Source of the DNA: Microbacteriaceae bacterium
GTDB taxonomy: Bacteria; Actinomycetota; Actinomycetes; Actinomycetales; Microbacteriaceae
Length of the DNA stretch: 64,000 nucleotides
Direction: 5' to 3'
Assembly: GCA_004297935.1 (NCBI GenBank)
Contig: SCRE01000018.1
Span: 124,001 to 188,000, forward strand
This document shows positions 1-9,524 of this stretch, piece by piece. The notes beneath the pieces are model-generated. The model did not search any database and was not told the origin of the DNA. It saw only the letters and a program-made list of their open reading frames with translations. The translations under genes were made by a program, and so were the position numbers. Numbering within the stretch: position 1 is the first letter of the stretch; every line of letters starts with the position of its first letter.

Positions 1-1158
1 CGCGAACTGTTGACGACGGATGCCTCGTCCCTCATTCTCGGCGCCGACATCGTCGTCGAACTGATGGGCGGCATCGAACCCGCTCGAAGTCACGTGCTGC
101 AGGCGCTGAACTCCGGTGCAGACGTGATCACCGGCAACAAGGCGCTGCTGGCGACACACGGACCGGAACTGTTTGAAGCAGCAGAACAGGTCGGTGCGCA
201 GTTGTACTACGAGGCTGCGGTCGGCGGCGCGATCCCGATCATCCGACCGTTGCGCGACAGCCTCGCCGGAGACCAGGTCACACGCATCCTCGGCATCGTC
301 AATGGCACGACGAACTTCATCCTCGACCGCATGGACATGTCGGGCGACAGCCTGGAGAGCGCACTTGCGCGTGCCACGGAACTCGGTTTCGCCGAGGCCG
401 ACCCGACGGCCGATATCGGCGGCTACGACGCTGCGCAAAAGGCGGCGATCCTGGCCAGTCTTGCGTTCCACACCACCGTGCCGCTGGAGTCCGTGCACCG
501 TGAAGGCATCACCGGCATCACGCGCGAGCAGGTGGACGAAGCGCGCCGCGCCGGCTATGTCGTGAAGCTGCTGGCGATCTGCGAGCGGTTGAGGGATGCC
601 GCCACCGGTGAGCCGGGCGTGTCCGCACGGGTGTATCCGGCGCTGGTACCGCGCGACCATCCGCTGGCGGCCGTGCACGGGGGCAACAACGCCGTGTTCG
701 TCCAGGCGGCAGCCGCGGGCGATCTGATGTTCTACGGAGCGGGTGCCGGCGGACTGCAGACGGCGTCCGCGGTGCTCGGCGACGTGGTATCGGCCGCCCG
801 CCGCCACGTGGCCGGCGGGCCGGGTGTGGCCGAGTCGACCCACGCGAACCTGCCGATCCTGCCGATCTCCAGCATCACGACGCGTTATCAGATCACCCTG
901 CACGTTGCGGATGAACCCGGCGTGCTCGCCAGGATCGCACAGGTCTTCAGCGATCACGGGGTCTCCGTCGAAACGTTGGTGCAGTCCGCAGCCGTCGATC
1001 GGCCGCCGGCAGGTGAAACCGGGGGCGCCGCCACCGCTACCCTGGTAATCGGAACCCACCAGGCATCGGAGGCCGCGCTCGCCGCGACCGTCGATGCCCT
1101 GCGCGAAAACAATGCGGTGAGCGCCATCGCATCCGTTCTCCGAGTCGAAGGAGCCTGA
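1..1158 (+). CDS. hom: Homoserine dehydrogenase, 5' end cut by window edge
   Basis: Reduces aspartate semialdehyde to homoserine, the branch point toward threonine and methionine. The frame is open from base 1 and ends with TGA at 1156-1158, leaving about 385 residues; family members are usually about 430, so roughly 45-50 N-terminal residues with most of the NAD(P)-binding loop lie outside. Visible are the end of the Rossmann domain ([20 protein letters not shown]), the conserved catalytic-domain stretch [18 protein letters not shown], the dimerisation/substrate region [14 protein letters not shown], and a C-terminal ACT domain starting near [18 protein letters not shown], which in this family senses threonine. 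First gene of a hom-thrC-thrB operon; thrC follows after 2 bp. Identity is very secure; only the start is missing. Confidence 0.97.
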   Translation, partial: RELLTTDASSLILGADIVVELMGGIEPARSHVLQALNSGADVITGNKALLATHGPELFEAAEQVGAQLYYEAAVGGAIPIIRPLRDSLAGDQVTRILGIVNGTTNFILDRMDMSGDSLESALARATELGFAEADPTADIGGYDAAQKAAILASLAFHTTVPLESVHREGITGITREQVDEARRAGYVVKLLAICERLRDAATGEPGVSARVYPALVPRDHPLAAVHGGNNAVFVQAAAAGDLMFYGAGAGGLQTASAVLGDVVSAARRHVAGGPGVAESTHANLPILPISSITTRYQITLHVADEPGVLARIAQVFSDHGVSVETLVQSAAVDRPPAGETGGAATATLVIGTHQASEAALAATVDALRENNAVSAIASVLRVEGA

Positions 1159-1160
1159 GT

Positions 1161-2276
1161 TTGTCGGACAAGATCGTGAACAGACAGTGGAAGGGCGTCC
1201 TGCGCGAGTATGCGGACCGTCTGGACATCTCCGACGCAACGCCCATCGTGACGTTGGGCGAGGGCGGGACGCCGCTCATTCCGGCGCCGGCGCTGTCGCG
1301 GCGTACGGGCGCGAACGTTCACATCAAATACGAGGGGATGAACCCGACGGGTTCATTCAAAGACCGCGGCATGACGATGGCGATCTCCAAGGCGATCGAG
1401 CACGGTGCCCAGGCCGTCATCTGCGCGTCGACCGGCAACACGTCCGCCTCTGCGGCTGCCTACGCGGCACACGCGGGCATCAAGGCGGTCGTGCTCGTGC
1501 CGGAGGGCAAGATCGCTCTGGGCAAGCTCAGCCAGGCCATCGCACACGACGGTGAACTGATTCAAATTCAGGGGAACTTCGACGATTGCCTGGACATCGC
1601 CCGCGAGCTGGCGGCGCACTACCGGGTGCACCTGGTGAACTCGGTGAACCCGGACCGGATCGAGGGCCAGAAGACTGCGGCGTTCGAGATCGTCGAGGTG
1701 CTCGGGGATGCTCCTGACTTCCATATCGTTCCGGTCGGCAACGCCGGCAACTACACCGCGTATTCGCGCGGCTACTCCGAGGAACTCGACCGAGGCGCAA
1801 CCACGAGACTGCCGAGGATGTTCGGGTTCCAGGCCGCAGGCAGCGCTCCGATCGTGCTCGGAGCGCCGGTCAAGAACCCGGAGACGATCGCCAGCGCGAT
1901 CCGAATCGGCAACCCGGCCTCGTGGGAGCTCGCCCTCGCGGCACGTGACCAGACCGGCGGATACTTCGGCGCGATCGACGACGCGAGGATTCTCGAGGCG
2001 TACCACCTGCTTGCCTCCGAGGTGGGCATCTTCGTCGAGCCGGCCAGCGCGATCAGCGTCGCAGGGCTGCTCGAGCGTAGCGCAGCCGGAGCGATCCCGG
2101 CAGATTCGACGGTTGTTCTCACGGTCACCGGCCACGGCCTCAAAGACCCGCAGTGGGCGCTGCGCCGCGCCGACGGCAGCGATGTGCAGCCGACGGTCGT
2201 CGCCGCAGACACGGCGGCTGTGGCCGCGGTTGTCGGACTCGACCCGATATCGCGCGTCGGCGAGGACGAAGCATGA
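1161..2276 (+). CDS. thrC: Threonine synthase
   Basis: PLP enzyme that converts O-phosphohomoserine to threonine and phosphate. The 371-residue length fits the short actinobacterial form. The PLP lysine lies in [17 protein letters not shown], and the phosphate/cofactor-binding loop is [13 protein letters not shown]. Translation probably starts at TTG 1161, because GAAGGAG (1147-1153) lies 7 nt upstream inside the end of hom; no ATG fits better. The stop overlaps the ATG of thrB (ATGA at 2273-2276), indicating translational coupling in the threonine operon. Confidence 0.96.
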   Translation: MSDKIVNRQWKGVLREYADRLDISDATPIVTLGEGGTPLIPAPALSRRTGANVHIKYEGMNPTGSFKDRGMTMAISKAIEHGAQAVICASTGNTSASAAAYAAHAGIKAVVLVPEGKIALGKLSQAIAHDGELIQIQGNFDDCLDIARELAAHYRVHLVNSVNPDRIEGQKTAAFEIVEVLGDAPDFHIVPVGNAGNYTAYSRGYSEELDRGATTRLPRMFGFQAAGSAPIVLGAPVKNPETIASAIRIGNPASWELALAARDQTGGYFGAIDDARILEAYHLLASEVGIFVEPASAISVAGLLERSAAGAIPADSTVVLTVTGHGLKDPQWALRRADGSDVQPTVVAADTAAVAAVVGLDPISRVGEDEA

Positions 2277-3301
2277 CCGTAGCTCAGGACTCTGCGCTCG
2301 GCGCGGACGGGCACGGCGTGGGCGCGCCCGGCGTGGGCGAGTACGATGCGAGCGCGCTGATCGGCCGGCGGGTCGCCGTCAAGGTGCCTGCGACGACGGC
2401 CAACCTCGGGCCGGGCTTCGACACGCTCGGGCTCGCGCTTTCGCTCTACGACGAACTCGAGGTGCGGGTTCGCGCTGAGCCGGGGGTGCACGTCGAGGTG
2501 CACGGCATCGGTGAGGGGCACGTGCCGACGAATGAGACCAACCTCGTCGCGCGGGCGATCGCGCACGCGTTCGCGCACTACGGCCTCGACCTGCCCGGCC
2601 TCGAGCTGGTCGCATCCAACGTGATCCCGCACGGGCGGGGCCTCGGCTCATCCGGGGCTGCGATCGTCTCCGGCATCATGGCCGCCCGGGGACTGTTGAA
2701 CGGCATCGTTTCGATGAGCTCGCACGAGCTCTTGACACTCGCCACCGAACTCGAGGGACACCCCGACAATGTCGCCCCCGCGCTCTTCGGCGGCCTGACG
2801 ATCGCGTGGGTCGACGAGAACGGCCCGCAGGCGAAGAAGCTGATGGCACATCGTGGGGTGTCCCCGCTGGTGTTCGTGCCGGAGACCGAGATGTCGACGG
2901 CCCTCGCTCGCAGCCTGCAGCCGCAATCCGTTCCGCACGAAGACGCGGTGTTCAACGTGTCGCGCTCCGCCCTGCTGATCGCCGCCCTCATCCAGAGTCC
3001 GGAACTGCTGTTGGCGGCGACGGAGGACAAGCTCCACCAGAGCTACCGTGCCTCCGCGATGCCCGAGACCGATCGGCTGATCACGCTGCTTCGGGCATCG
3101 GGGTTCGCCGCGGTCGTCTCCGGTGCCGGCCCGTCGATCCTGGTGTTGTGCAACGACCCCGCGCAACGGCTCGCCGCCGCTGAACTCGTGACGGAACAGG
3201 CGGTGACGCATTGGCAGGCTCTGATGCTGGCCGTTGATTTCAAGGGCGCAACGGTCACCGCCGTGCCCGCGGACGCGCCCGGCACGCCCGTCGGTGTGTG
3301 A
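2273..3301 (+). CDS. thrB: Homoserine kinase
   Basis: GHMP-family kinase that phosphorylates homoserine with ATP, supplying the substrate of ThrC. 342 residues from the ATG that overlaps the thrC stop codon. The frame stays open upstream inside thrC, but the ATGA overlap marks the natural start. Diagnostic segments are [20 protein letters not shown] near the N-terminus, the glycine-rich ATP loop [17 protein letters not shown], and the C-terminal GHMP motif [12 protein letters not shown]. The first 35 or so residues are a low-complexity Gly/Ala/Asp extension before the GHMP fold. Last gene of the threonine operon; a 242-bp leader region then precedes rho. Confidence 0.96.
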   Translation: MTVAQDSALGADGHGVGAPGVGEYDASALIGRRVAVKVPATTANLGPGFDTLGLALSLYDELEVRVRAEPGVHVEVHGIGEGHVPTNETNLVARAIAHAFAHYGLDLPGLELVASNVIPHGRGLGSSGAAIVSGIMAARGLLNGIVSMSSHELLTLATELEGHPDNVAPALFGGLTIAWVDENGPQAKKLMAHRGVSPLVFVPETEMSTALARSLQPQSVPHEDAVFNVSRSALLIAALIQSPELLLAATEDKLHQSYRASAMPETDRLITLLRASGFAAVVSGAGPSILVLCNDPAQRLAAAELVTEQAVTHWQALMLAVDFKGATVTAVPADAPGTPVGV

Positions 3302-3543
3302 GCAAGCCGGGCAAAGGATGGTGTTAGACTGACAACGCACCCGGTGGAAACCGCCAAACGCGAGAATCTGCTTTCCGGGTGAATCTCTAGAAACTTGTTT
3401 GTGCCGCACCTGTTTGTGCGCCCGCGTCTCTCGCTGGCAGCCGTCGTGTGTGAATCAAGATTCATGCGTCGGCAAACAGTTTCCTGCGGTACGCACTCCA
3501 GGCGAAGCTTTCATGCGCTCGCCGGAGGGAAGGAATCCTCTCA
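3302..3543 (+). promoter_or_regulatory. Promoter and long leader of rho
   Basis: A 242-bp non-coding stretch between thrB and rho. TGT-TAGACT (hexamer at 3325-3330) looks like an extended -10 element; I see no convincing -35. If it is used, rho has a leader of about 205 nt. Inside are ACCCGG (3339-3344) pairing with CCGGGT (3375-3380) and a perfect dyad TGAATC-AA-GATTCA (3451-3464). A strong ribosome-binding region GGAGGGAAGGA (3524-3534) precedes the GTG start. Long leaders are typical for autoregulated rho genes; control here is inferred, not shown. Confidence 0.5.
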
Positions 3544-5709
3544 GTGACCAACGTCAATCTCCATACCGCTGGTGTGGACCCGAATACCAACCTGTCGACC
3601 CTGCGTGTGGCGGAGCTGCAGGCACTGGCCACCCGACTCGGCGTGTCCGGTGTCGCAAAGCTGCGCAAGGGCGAACTCGTCGACGCCATCACCGCCGCAC
3701 GCGGTGCTGGCGCTCCGGCAGAAGCGGCGCCGGTGGCGTCCGGTGCGTCGGCGATCGTGGCCGACCTGCTCGCCGCAGACATGCAAGCGGCAGAGCGCGG
3801 GGCTTCGCCTGTCGCGTCTCATGCCGGAGCGGATGCCCGCACGTCGGTAGACCTGCGCGCCACCGAGCGACCGCTGGTCGCGGCCCTCCAGGAGGCGCCG
3901 ACCACCACGGGCCGTCGTCGTGGATCCCGCCGTGCCACGAGCGCAGATGTGGCCCCCGTCGTCGGCGCTGTTCCCGCCGTCGGCCACGTCAATGCCCGCG
4001 AGACCGGCGTTGCGCCGGCCGGCGCCGAGCAGGCGCAGGCGACTGTACCCGAGGCATCCGCTGCACCCGAGGCATCCGCTGCACCCGAGGAATCCGCTGT
4101 GCCGGTTCAGGAAGGCGCATCCGAGGAGATCGCCGAGGAGGCGCAACAGGGCGATCAGCAGGCAGACCAGCCTCGTCAGGGTCGTAACCGCAACCGCAAT
4201 CGCAACAAGGGTGCGAACCGGGACCAGAGCGCTCAGCCGGAACAGGCCGCAGCCGAGCAGTCGGACGCCGACCGGAGTGGACAGCAGAACGGCAACCAGC
4301 ACGGCCAGAAGGGCAACCGCGGCCGGGGTGACCGCTCGGGCCAGCAGGGTGACCAGCAGTCGGACCGCAACCAGCAAGGCAATCGGCCGACCCAGCAGAA
4401 CGACCGCAACGAGACCCAGACCGAACGCGACGGCGATCGCGGCGGACGCAACCGCTACCGTGACCGCAAGCGCCGCGGCAACTCAGGTGCCGACGAACTC
4501 GAGCCGGAGATCACCGAGGACGATGTGCTCATCCCGGTCGCGGGAATCCTCGATGTTCTGGACAATTACGCATTCGTACGCACGACGGGCTATCTGCCCG
4601 GCGCGAGCGACGTCTACGTCTCACTGGGCCAGGTCAAGAAGTACCACCTGCGCAAGGGTGACGCCGTCGTCGGTGCGATCCGTCAGCCGCGCGAGGGTGA
4701 GAACACCGGCCGGCAGAAGTACAACGCGATCGTCAAGATCGACTCGATCAACGGTCAGGCGATCGACGAGGCCGCCAACCGTGTCGAGTTCAGCAAGCTG
4801 ACGCCGCTCTACCCGCAGGAGCGTCTGCGTTTGGAGACGGAGCCCGGCAAACTGACGCAGCGCATCATCGACCTCGTCGCACCGATCGGCAAGGGTCAGC
4901 GCGGGCTCATCGTCGCTCCGCCGAAGGCAGGCAAGACGATCGTGATGCAGCAGATCGCGAATGCGATCACGACGAACAACCCCGAGGTCCACCTCATGGT
5001 CGTGCTCGTGGACGAGCGACCGGAAGAGGTCACCGACATGCAGCGCACCGTCAAGGGTGAGGTCATCGCCTCCACCTTCGACCGTCCGGCAGAAGACCAC
5101 ACCATGGTTGCGGAACTCGCCATCGAGCGCGCCAAGCGCCTGGTCGAGCTCGGGCACGACGTGGTCGTGCTACTGGATTCGATCACCCGCCTCGGCCGGG
5201 CGTACAACCTGGCGGCGCCGGCATCCGGCCGCATCCTGTCCGGCGGCGTCGACGCGTCCGCGCTGTACCCGCCGAAGCGGTTCTTCGGTGCTGCCCGCAA
5301 CATCGAGCACGGCGGATCGCTCACGATCCTCGCCTCGGCCCTCGTCGAGACCGGGTCCAAGATGGACGACGTCATCTTCGAGGAGTTCAAGGGCACCGGC
5401 AACAGCGAATTGCGTCTGTCGCGGCAGCTCGCTGACAAGCGGATCTTCCCCGCGGTCGACGTGAACGCATCCGGCACGCGTCGCGAAGAGATGCTGATGA
5501 GCGCAGACGAGGTCAAGATCACCTGGAAGCTGCGCCGCGCCCTTGCCGGGCTCGACCAACAGCAGGCTCTGGAGATCGTGCTGAACCGGCTGAAGGAGAC
5601 CTCCTCGAACGTGGAGTTCCTGATGCAGGTGCAGAAGTCGATGCCGCAGACGAACGCGCATGTCAACGGAACGGCGCACTCGCACGGTCACGACAACGAC
5701 CACCGATAG
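3544..5709 (+). CDS. rho: Transcription termination factor Rho
   Basis: Hexameric RNA-dependent ATPase/translocase that ends transcription in the cytoplasm. 721 residues against about 420 in E. coli; the excess is N-terminal. Order: Rho N-terminal helical domain at about residues 18-52 (LRVAELQALATRLGVSG), an Ala/Glu-rich linker, then about 130 residues (roughly 190-320) dominated by Q, N, D, R and G, then the cold-shock RNA-binding domain (VAGILDVLDNYAFVR), Walker A APPKAGKTIV and Walker B VVVLLDSITRLGRAYN. Such an insert is known from high-GC actinobacterial Rho proteins. An 18-bp unit is repeated three times at 4048-4101 (PEASAA type). GTG start supported by the purine-rich site at 3524-3534. 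Confidence 0.97.
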   Translation: MTNVNLHTAGVDPNTNLSTLRVAELQALATRLGVSGVAKLRKGELVDAITAARGAGAPAEAAPVASGASAIVADLLAADMQAAERGASPVASHAGADARTSVDLRATERPLVAALQEAPTTTGRRRGSRRATSADVAPVVGAVPAVGHVNARETGVAPAGAEQAQATVPEASAAPEASAAPEESAVPVQEGASEEIAEEAQQGDQQADQPRQGRNRNRNRNKGANRDQSAQPEQAAAEQSDADRSGQQNGNQHGQKGNRGRGDRSGQQGDQQSDRNQQGNRPTQQNDRNETQTERDGDRGGRNRYRDRKRRGNSGADELEPEITEDDVLIPVAGILDVLDNYAFVRTTGYLPGASDVYVSLGQVKKYHLRKGDAVVGAIRQPREGENTGRQKYNAIVKIDSINGQAIDEAANRVEFSKLTPLYPQERLRLETEPGKLTQRIIDLVAPIGKGQRGLIVAPPKAGKTIVMQQIANAITTNNPEVHLMVVLVDERPEEVTDMQRTVKGEVIASTFDRPAEDHTMVAELAIERAKRLVELGHDVVVLLDSITRLGRAYNLAAPASGRILSGGVDASALYPPKRFFGAARNIEHGGSLTILASALVETGSKMDDVIFEEFKGTGNSELRLSRQLADKRIFPAVDVNASGTRREEMLMSADEVKITWKLRRALAGLDQQQALEIVLNRLKETSSNVEFLMQVQKSMPQTNAHVNGTAHSHGHDNDHR

Positions 5710-5725
5710 CGCACTGGAGCTCAAA

Positions 5726-5742
5726 GGATTGCAAGGCAATCC
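5726..5742. repeat. Hairpin in the rho-prfA gap
   Basis: Perfect 7-bp stem GGATTGC / GCAATCC with an AAG loop, 16 bp after the rho stop codon. There is no T-run behind it, so it is not a classical intrinsic terminator; it may act as an RNA processing or stability element. The remaining gap to prfA (5743-5886) holds no gene; rpmE, which many actinobacteria carry here, is absent. Confidence 0.55.
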
Positions 5743-5886
5743 CGCGACGTCAGCGCCGAGCGCGCCTGCGAGTGAGGGCAACCCGCCCGTCGCCGGCGAT
5801 ACTCCTTCGGACGAGTGGTGGCGTCGTGGCAATATCGTTCGCCCGAGTTTCCATCGTCCGTGCGATGAGTGTGGAGATCCCCAGAG

Positions 5887-6966
5887 ATGTTCGAATCCGT
5901 CAGTGTTCTGCTCGAGGAGCACGAGCAGTTGCAGCTTCAGCTGTCCGACCCCGCCGTTCATGCGGACGCCGCGCGCGCGAAGAAGATCAACCGCCGGTAT
6001 GCGCAACTCAGTCAGATCAAGGCCGCCTACGAGGGCTGGAACGCTCTCGGCGACGACCTGGCGGCGGCCCGCGAGCTTGCGCGGGAAGACGACGCGTTCG
6101 CCGAGGAGATCCCCGGGCTGGAAGAGCAGTACGCGGCCGCGCAGGAGAAGTTGCGCCGCCTGCTGATCCCGCGCGATCCGGATGACGGGCGGGATGTGAT
6201 CATGGAGATCAAGGGCGGCGAAGGCGGCGCGGAAAGCGCCCTGTTCGCCGCCGACCTGCTGCGGATGTATCTGCACTACGCGGAGTCGAAGGGCTGGAAG
6301 ACGGAGCTGCTCGAGCGCACCGAGAGCGATCTCGGCGGGTACAAAGACGTGCAGGTCGCGATCAAGTCCACTGCGACCGACCCGTCACAGGGCGTCTGGG
6401 CGCACCTCAAGTACGAGGGAGGCGTGCACCGCGTGCAGCGCGTGCCGGTGACCGAGTCACAGGGGCGCATCCACACGTCGACGACCGGCGTTCTCGTCTT
6501 CCCCGAGGTGGACGAGCCGGAAGAGGTCGAGATCAATCAGAACGATCTCAAGATCGACGTCTATCGGTCGAGCGGCCCCGGTGGGCAGTCGGTCAACACG
6601 ACGGACTCCGCCGTGCGGATCACACACCTTCCGACCGGCATCGTCGTCTCGATGCAGAACGAGAAGAGCCAGCTGCAGAATCGCGAAGCCGGCATGCGGG
6701 TGTTGCGGGCACGCATCCTGGCGCGGCAGCAGGAGGAACAGGCGGCCGCGGCATCCGACGCTCGCCACAGTCAGATCCGCACCATGGATCGCTCGGAGCG
6801 CATCCGCACCTACAACTTTCCCGAGAACCGCATCGCGGACCACCGCACCGGTTACAAGGCGTACAACCTCGACCAGGTGCTGAACGGCGCACTCGACCCG
6901 GTGATCGAATCCGCGATCCGCGCCGACGAAGAGGCGCGGCTCGCCGACATCGGCGACCAGTCCTGA
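5887..6966 (+). CDS. prfA: Peptide chain release factor 1
   Basis: Recognises UAA/UAG stop codons and triggers peptide release on the ribosome. 359 residues from ATG 5887, the normal length; a GTG 18 bp upstream is also in frame, but GGAG (5873-5876) is better placed for the ATG. The class is set by the anticodon-like tripeptide Pro-Val-Thr in [18 protein letters not shown], typical of RF1 rather than RF2, and the catalytic GGQ sits in [20 protein letters not shown]. In most actinobacteria prmC, the methylase of this GGQ glutamine, follows directly; here 2.5 kb of minus-strand genes intervene. Confidence 0.97.
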   Translation: MFESVSVLLEEHEQLQLQLSDPAVHADAARAKKINRRYAQLSQIKAAYEGWNALGDDLAAARELAREDDAFAEEIPGLEEQYAAAQEKLRRLLIPRDPDDGRDVIMEIKGGEGGAESALFAADLLRMYLHYAESKGWKTELLERTESDLGGYKDVQVAIKSTATDPSQGVWAHLKYEGGVHRVQRVPVTESQGRIHTSTTGVLVFPEVDEPEEVEINQNDLKIDVYRSSGPGGQSVNTTDSAVRITHLPTGIVVSMQNEKSQLQNREAGMRVLRARILARQQEEQAAAASDARHSQIRTMDRSERIRTYNFPENRIADHRTGYKAYNLDQVLNGALDPVIESAIRADEEARLADIGDQS

Positions 6967-6987
6967 GCATCGTTCGACCGCGCGAAG

Positions 6988-7392
6988 TCAGTCGGGCACG
7001 ATGACGTCACAGAAGCGCTCGGCAGCGCGCGCGAGGCGTCTGTCACAGGTCAGCAGTGGCGCACCGAGCGATTGGGCCAGGGCAACGTAGCTCGCGTCGT
7101 ATGCCGAGATGTCGTGCCGATGCCGCCACATCGCACGCAATAGGGGGCGCGCCGGATGCCGTTCGATGTGCAGTTCGAGGAAGGATTCGATTGCCTCACG
7201 CGCCCGATTCGCGCCCAGCTGCGGGTTGCGCGCACCGCGTCGGGCAGCCTGGAGAAATTCATAGTCAATCAGGCTGGGCGCGTGCAGGCGATGTGTTCGA
7301 AGTTCGGGGATGTATGTTGCCTTGATCATGTCGGCATAGATCGCCGAGTTGTCAATGATCAGCAAACGGCCCGTTCGGCCCGAAGACTCCAT
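6988..7392 (-). CDS. vapC: VapC-type PIN-domain toxin
   Basis: Predicted PIN-fold ribonuclease, the toxin of a type II toxin-antitoxin pair; 134 residues from the ATG at 7392. The acidic metal-binding pattern is visible: Asp in LLIIDNSAIYADM, Glu in LIDYEFLQAARRG, and the two C-terminal Asp in ISAYDASYVALAQ and LLTCDRRLA. The start lies inside the 3' end of the upstream antitoxin gene (about 40 bp overlap), as usual for co-translated pairs; a TTG 27 bp further down (just before IIDNSA) is an alternative. The 3' end is 21 bp from the prfA stop in convergent orientation. RNA target unknown. Confidence 0.9.
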   Translation of the reverse strand: MESSGRTGRLLIIDNSAIYADMIKATYIPELRTHRLHAPSLIDYEFLQAARRGARNPQLGANRAREAIESFLELHIERHPARPLLRAMWRHRHDISAYDASYVALAQSLGAPLLTCDRRLARAAERFCDVIVPD

Positions 7393-7639
7393 CGGCTCCG
7401 AAGAGTTCCTCATCACGCTCCGCTCTCCCCTCGTGGACCAATCGGACGGCATCATCGGTCGACATGCCGGTCCGGCCGATGCGCGCGCGAGCATCCGCCA
7501 GAATCTCGGCGTTGGTGCGGTAACGCACAAGTTCGGCTAGCTGACCGGCAACGTATTCGGACAGGGACATGCCCGCGTCCTTCGCGCGCTGCTTCAGCTT
7601 GGCGTGGACGTCATCCGGAAGATTTCGTACTTGCAGCAT
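7352..7639 (-). CDS. vapB: VapB/FitA-like antitoxin
   Basis: Antitoxin partner of the PIN toxin: a ribbon-helix-helix DNA-binding N-terminus (MLQVRNLPDDVHAKLKQRA then GMSLSEYVAGQLAEL) followed by a toxin-binding tail. 95 residues from the ATG at 7639. Two more ATG codons, at 7648 and 7663, are in frame, but the outermost would sit inside the palindromic operator, and a GAATAT hexamer ends 7 nt before 7639, the spacing seen at other leaderless genes in this window. The pair should repress itself by binding the dyad at 7660-7676. It overlaps vapC. Confidence 0.88.
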   Translation of the reverse strand: MLQVRNLPDDVHAKLKQRAKDAGMSLSEYVAGQLAELVRYRTNAEILADARARIGRTGMSTDDAVRLVHEGRAERDEELFGADGVFGPNGPFADH

Positions 7640-7659
7640 GACAGGCATATTCTCACGAT

Positions 7660-7676
7660 ACATGCAAAGTACATGT
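7660..7676. promoter_or_regulatory. Candidate vapBC operator
   Basis: Inverted repeat ACATG-N7-CATGT immediately upstream of the vapB start, on AT-richer DNA than its surroundings. Ribbon-helix-helix antitoxins usually bind such short dyads over their own promoter. The position fits autorepression; binding is inferred. Confidence 0.55.
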
Positions 7677-7736
7677 TCAGGTTAGGCACAGTTGTGGATA
7701 ACTAGCCCGCGAGGGCTCTTGGAGAACTGCTGCCCG

Positions 7737-8330
7737 TCAGATGTAGATCGCGGGGTCGAGCCAGGCCTCGTCCCGGGAGGCGACGCGTTGCGCGGGAGTC
7801 TGCGCGGTCGAGCGCGGGCGGGCGACACCGGGAATGCCGACGATGACGGAGTCCGGCGGCGCGTCGTGCACGACCACCGAATTCGCGCCGATGACGCTGC
7901 GCGCCCCGATGCGGATGTCGCCGAGCACCTGCGCGCCTGCGCCCACCATGACCCCGTCCTCCAGAGTCGGATGCCGTTTGCCGCCGCCGTGCGACTTTCC
8001 ACCCAGTGTCACACCGTGATACAGCATCACATCGTCGCCGACTATCGCCGTCTCGCCGACGACCACGCCCATGCCGTGGTCGATGAAGAATCGCCGACCG
8101 ATTCGCGCGCCCGGATGGATCTCGACCCCCGTCAGGAACCGTGCGACCTGCGACAGCAGGCGTGCGGGCAGTCGGAGTCCGGGGGAGAGCCACCAGCGGT
8201 GGGCCACGCGGTGGGCCCAGATGGCATGCAGACCCGAGTAGCCGAGGAACACCTCCGAACCGTTGCGTGCGGCAGGATCATGGGTGCGGGCATTGGCGAT
8301 GTCTTCGCGCAGTCGCGACAGGATGCTCAC
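7737..8330 (-). CDS. cysE: Serine O-acetyltransferase
   Basis: Transfers acetyl from acetyl-CoA to serine, giving O-acetylserine for cysteine synthesis. 197 residues, of the short bacterial type without the long N-terminal helical domain. The left-handed beta-helix hexapeptide region is clear: [40 protein letters not shown], and the lysine/glycine-rich active-site loop [12 protein letters not shown]; the catalytic His is in FIDHG. GTG start at 8330, 9 bp after the cysK stop, so it is the second gene of a cysK-cysE operon. The C-terminus ends in an Ile (DPAIYI), as needed to dock into CysK in the cysteine synthase complex. Confidence 0.95.
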   Translation of the reverse strand: MSILSRLREDIANARTHDPAARNGSEVFLGYSGLHAIWAHRVAHRWWLSPGLRLPARLLSQVARFLTGVEIHPGARIGRRFFIDHGMGVVVGETAIVGDDVMLYHGVTLGGKSHGGGKRHPTLEDGVMVGAGAQVLGDIRIGARSVIGANSVVVHDAPPDSVIVGIPGVARPRSTAQTPAQRVASRDEAWLDPAIYI

Positions 8331-8339
8331 GGCATCCGC

Positions 8340-9278
8340 TCAATCGACCGTGTTCTCGTACAACGAGGTCGACAGGTAGCGTTCGCCGAAGTCAGGAACG
8401 ATCACGACGACCGTCTTGCCGACGTTCTCTGGCCTCTTCGCGATCTGCACGGCCGCGTGCACGGCCGCACCAGCCGACATGCCGGCGAGAATGCCCTCGT
8501 CTGTCGCGAGCGCGCGAGCCATGGCGATCGCATCCTCGAAGCTGACGTCGTAGATCTCGTCGACGAGCGACAGGTCCATCACCTCGGGGATGAAGCTCGC
8601 CCCGATGCCCTGGATCTTGTTCGGACCGGCGGGCTCGCCGGCCAGAACGCGTGAGGTGCTCGGCTCGACCGCGACGACCTGCACGTTCGGATTACGCTCC
8701 TTGAGCAGACGCCCCGAACCGGTGACCGTGCCTCCTGTTCCGACTCCCGCGACGAAGATGTCGACGGCCCCGTCGGTGTCCTCCCAGATCTCGGGGCCGG
8801 TGGTGGCATAGTGGATGTCCGGGTTCGCGGGGTTCGCGAACTGTCGTGCCCAGACCGCGTTCTCGGTGTTCGCCACGATCTCCTTCGCCTTCTCGATCGC
8901 GACGACCATCCCGCCCTCCGGCGGCGTCAAAACCAGCTCGGCACCGAACGCGCGCAGCACGGCACGTCGCTCGACGCTGGCCGACGACGGCATGGTGAGG
9001 ATCGCCTTGTATCCGCGTGCAGCCGCCGTCAGCGCCAGAGCGATTCCCGTGTTGCCGCTGGTCGACTCGACGATCGTTCCTCCCGGCTTCAGAGCACCGG
9101 ACTCTTCAGCCGCGTCGACGATCGCGACGCCGATGCGGTCTTTGACGCTTGCGGCAGGATTGTAGAACTCGAGTTTGGCGAGCACCGTCGCATCGGCGCC
9201 GCCGGTCACCCGGTTCAACCGCACCAAGGGGGTGTGCCCGACCGTCTCGGTGATGTTCGAGTAGACGTGTGCAACCAT
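8340..9278 (-). CDS. cysK: Cysteine synthase A (O-acetylserine sulfhydrylase)
   Basis: PLP enzyme replacing the acetyl group of O-acetylserine with sulfide. 312 residues, the normal length. The PLP lysine lies in [16 protein letters not shown], the substrate loop is [15 protein letters not shown], and the glycine-rich phosphate loop is [17 protein letters not shown]. The ATG at 9278 is preceded by GAAAGG. First gene of cysK-cysE; divergently oriented to prmC with a 246-bp gap. Together with vapBC it forms a minus-strand block between prfA and prmC. Confidence 0.96.
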   Translation of the reverse strand: MVAHVYSNITETVGHTPLVRLNRVTGGADATVLAKLEFYNPAASVKDRIGVAIVDAAEESGALKPGGTIVESTSGNTGIALALTAAARGYKAILTMPSSASVERRAVLRAFGAELVLTPPEGGMVVAIEKAKEIVANTENAVWARQFANPANPDIHYATTGPEIWEDTDGAVDIFVAGVGTGGTVTGSGRLLKERNPNVQVVAVEPSTSRVLAGEPAGPNKIQGIGASFIPEVMDLSLVDEIYDVSFEDAIAMARALATDEGILAGMSAGAAVHAAVQIAKRPENVGKTVVVIVPDFGERYLSTSLYENTVD

Positions 9279-9447
9279 AGGGAGCCTTTCGCTGGGCGAC
9301 GCGCACGGTGCAGCGTGCGGGAGGACTGAATCTTCAGCTTATTCTTGACAGGCGGCATCCGGTGTCGTGTTACGCGCCGCCGGTGGGCATTCCTCGGTGC
9401 CGATCGATCCCGGGCCGGCTTCCGCACCATCTTGTCCGGACGGCGAT

Positions 9448-9509
9448 CCCGCCCGACAGTGTTCCCGCCCGGACAGTGTTCCCGCCCGGACAGCGTTCCC
9501 ACCCGACAG
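9448..9509. repeat. 17-bp tandem repeat upstream of prmC
   Basis: Successive units CCCGCCCGACAGTGTT, CCCGCCCGGACAGTGTT, CCCGCCCGGACAGCGTT, then a partial CCCACCCGACAGG that merges into the prmC ribosome-binding site. The unit (16-17 bp) is not a multiple of three and the array is non-coding. It probably arose by slippage; it could also change promoter or leader spacing. Confidence 0.85.
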
Positions 9510-9524
9510 GAGGAGTCCAGACCC

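Noticed and set aside
5726-5742. Hairpin after rho as an intrinsic terminator
   Set aside because: No T-run follows, and prfA is expected to be read from the same direction; kept only as a structural element.
5710-5886. Remnant of rpmE between rho and prfA
   Set aside because: No L31-like Cys motifs or related peptide can be read in any frame of the gap.
9448-9509. CRISPR-like array
   Set aside because: Units are contiguous with no spacers, and no cas genes are present.
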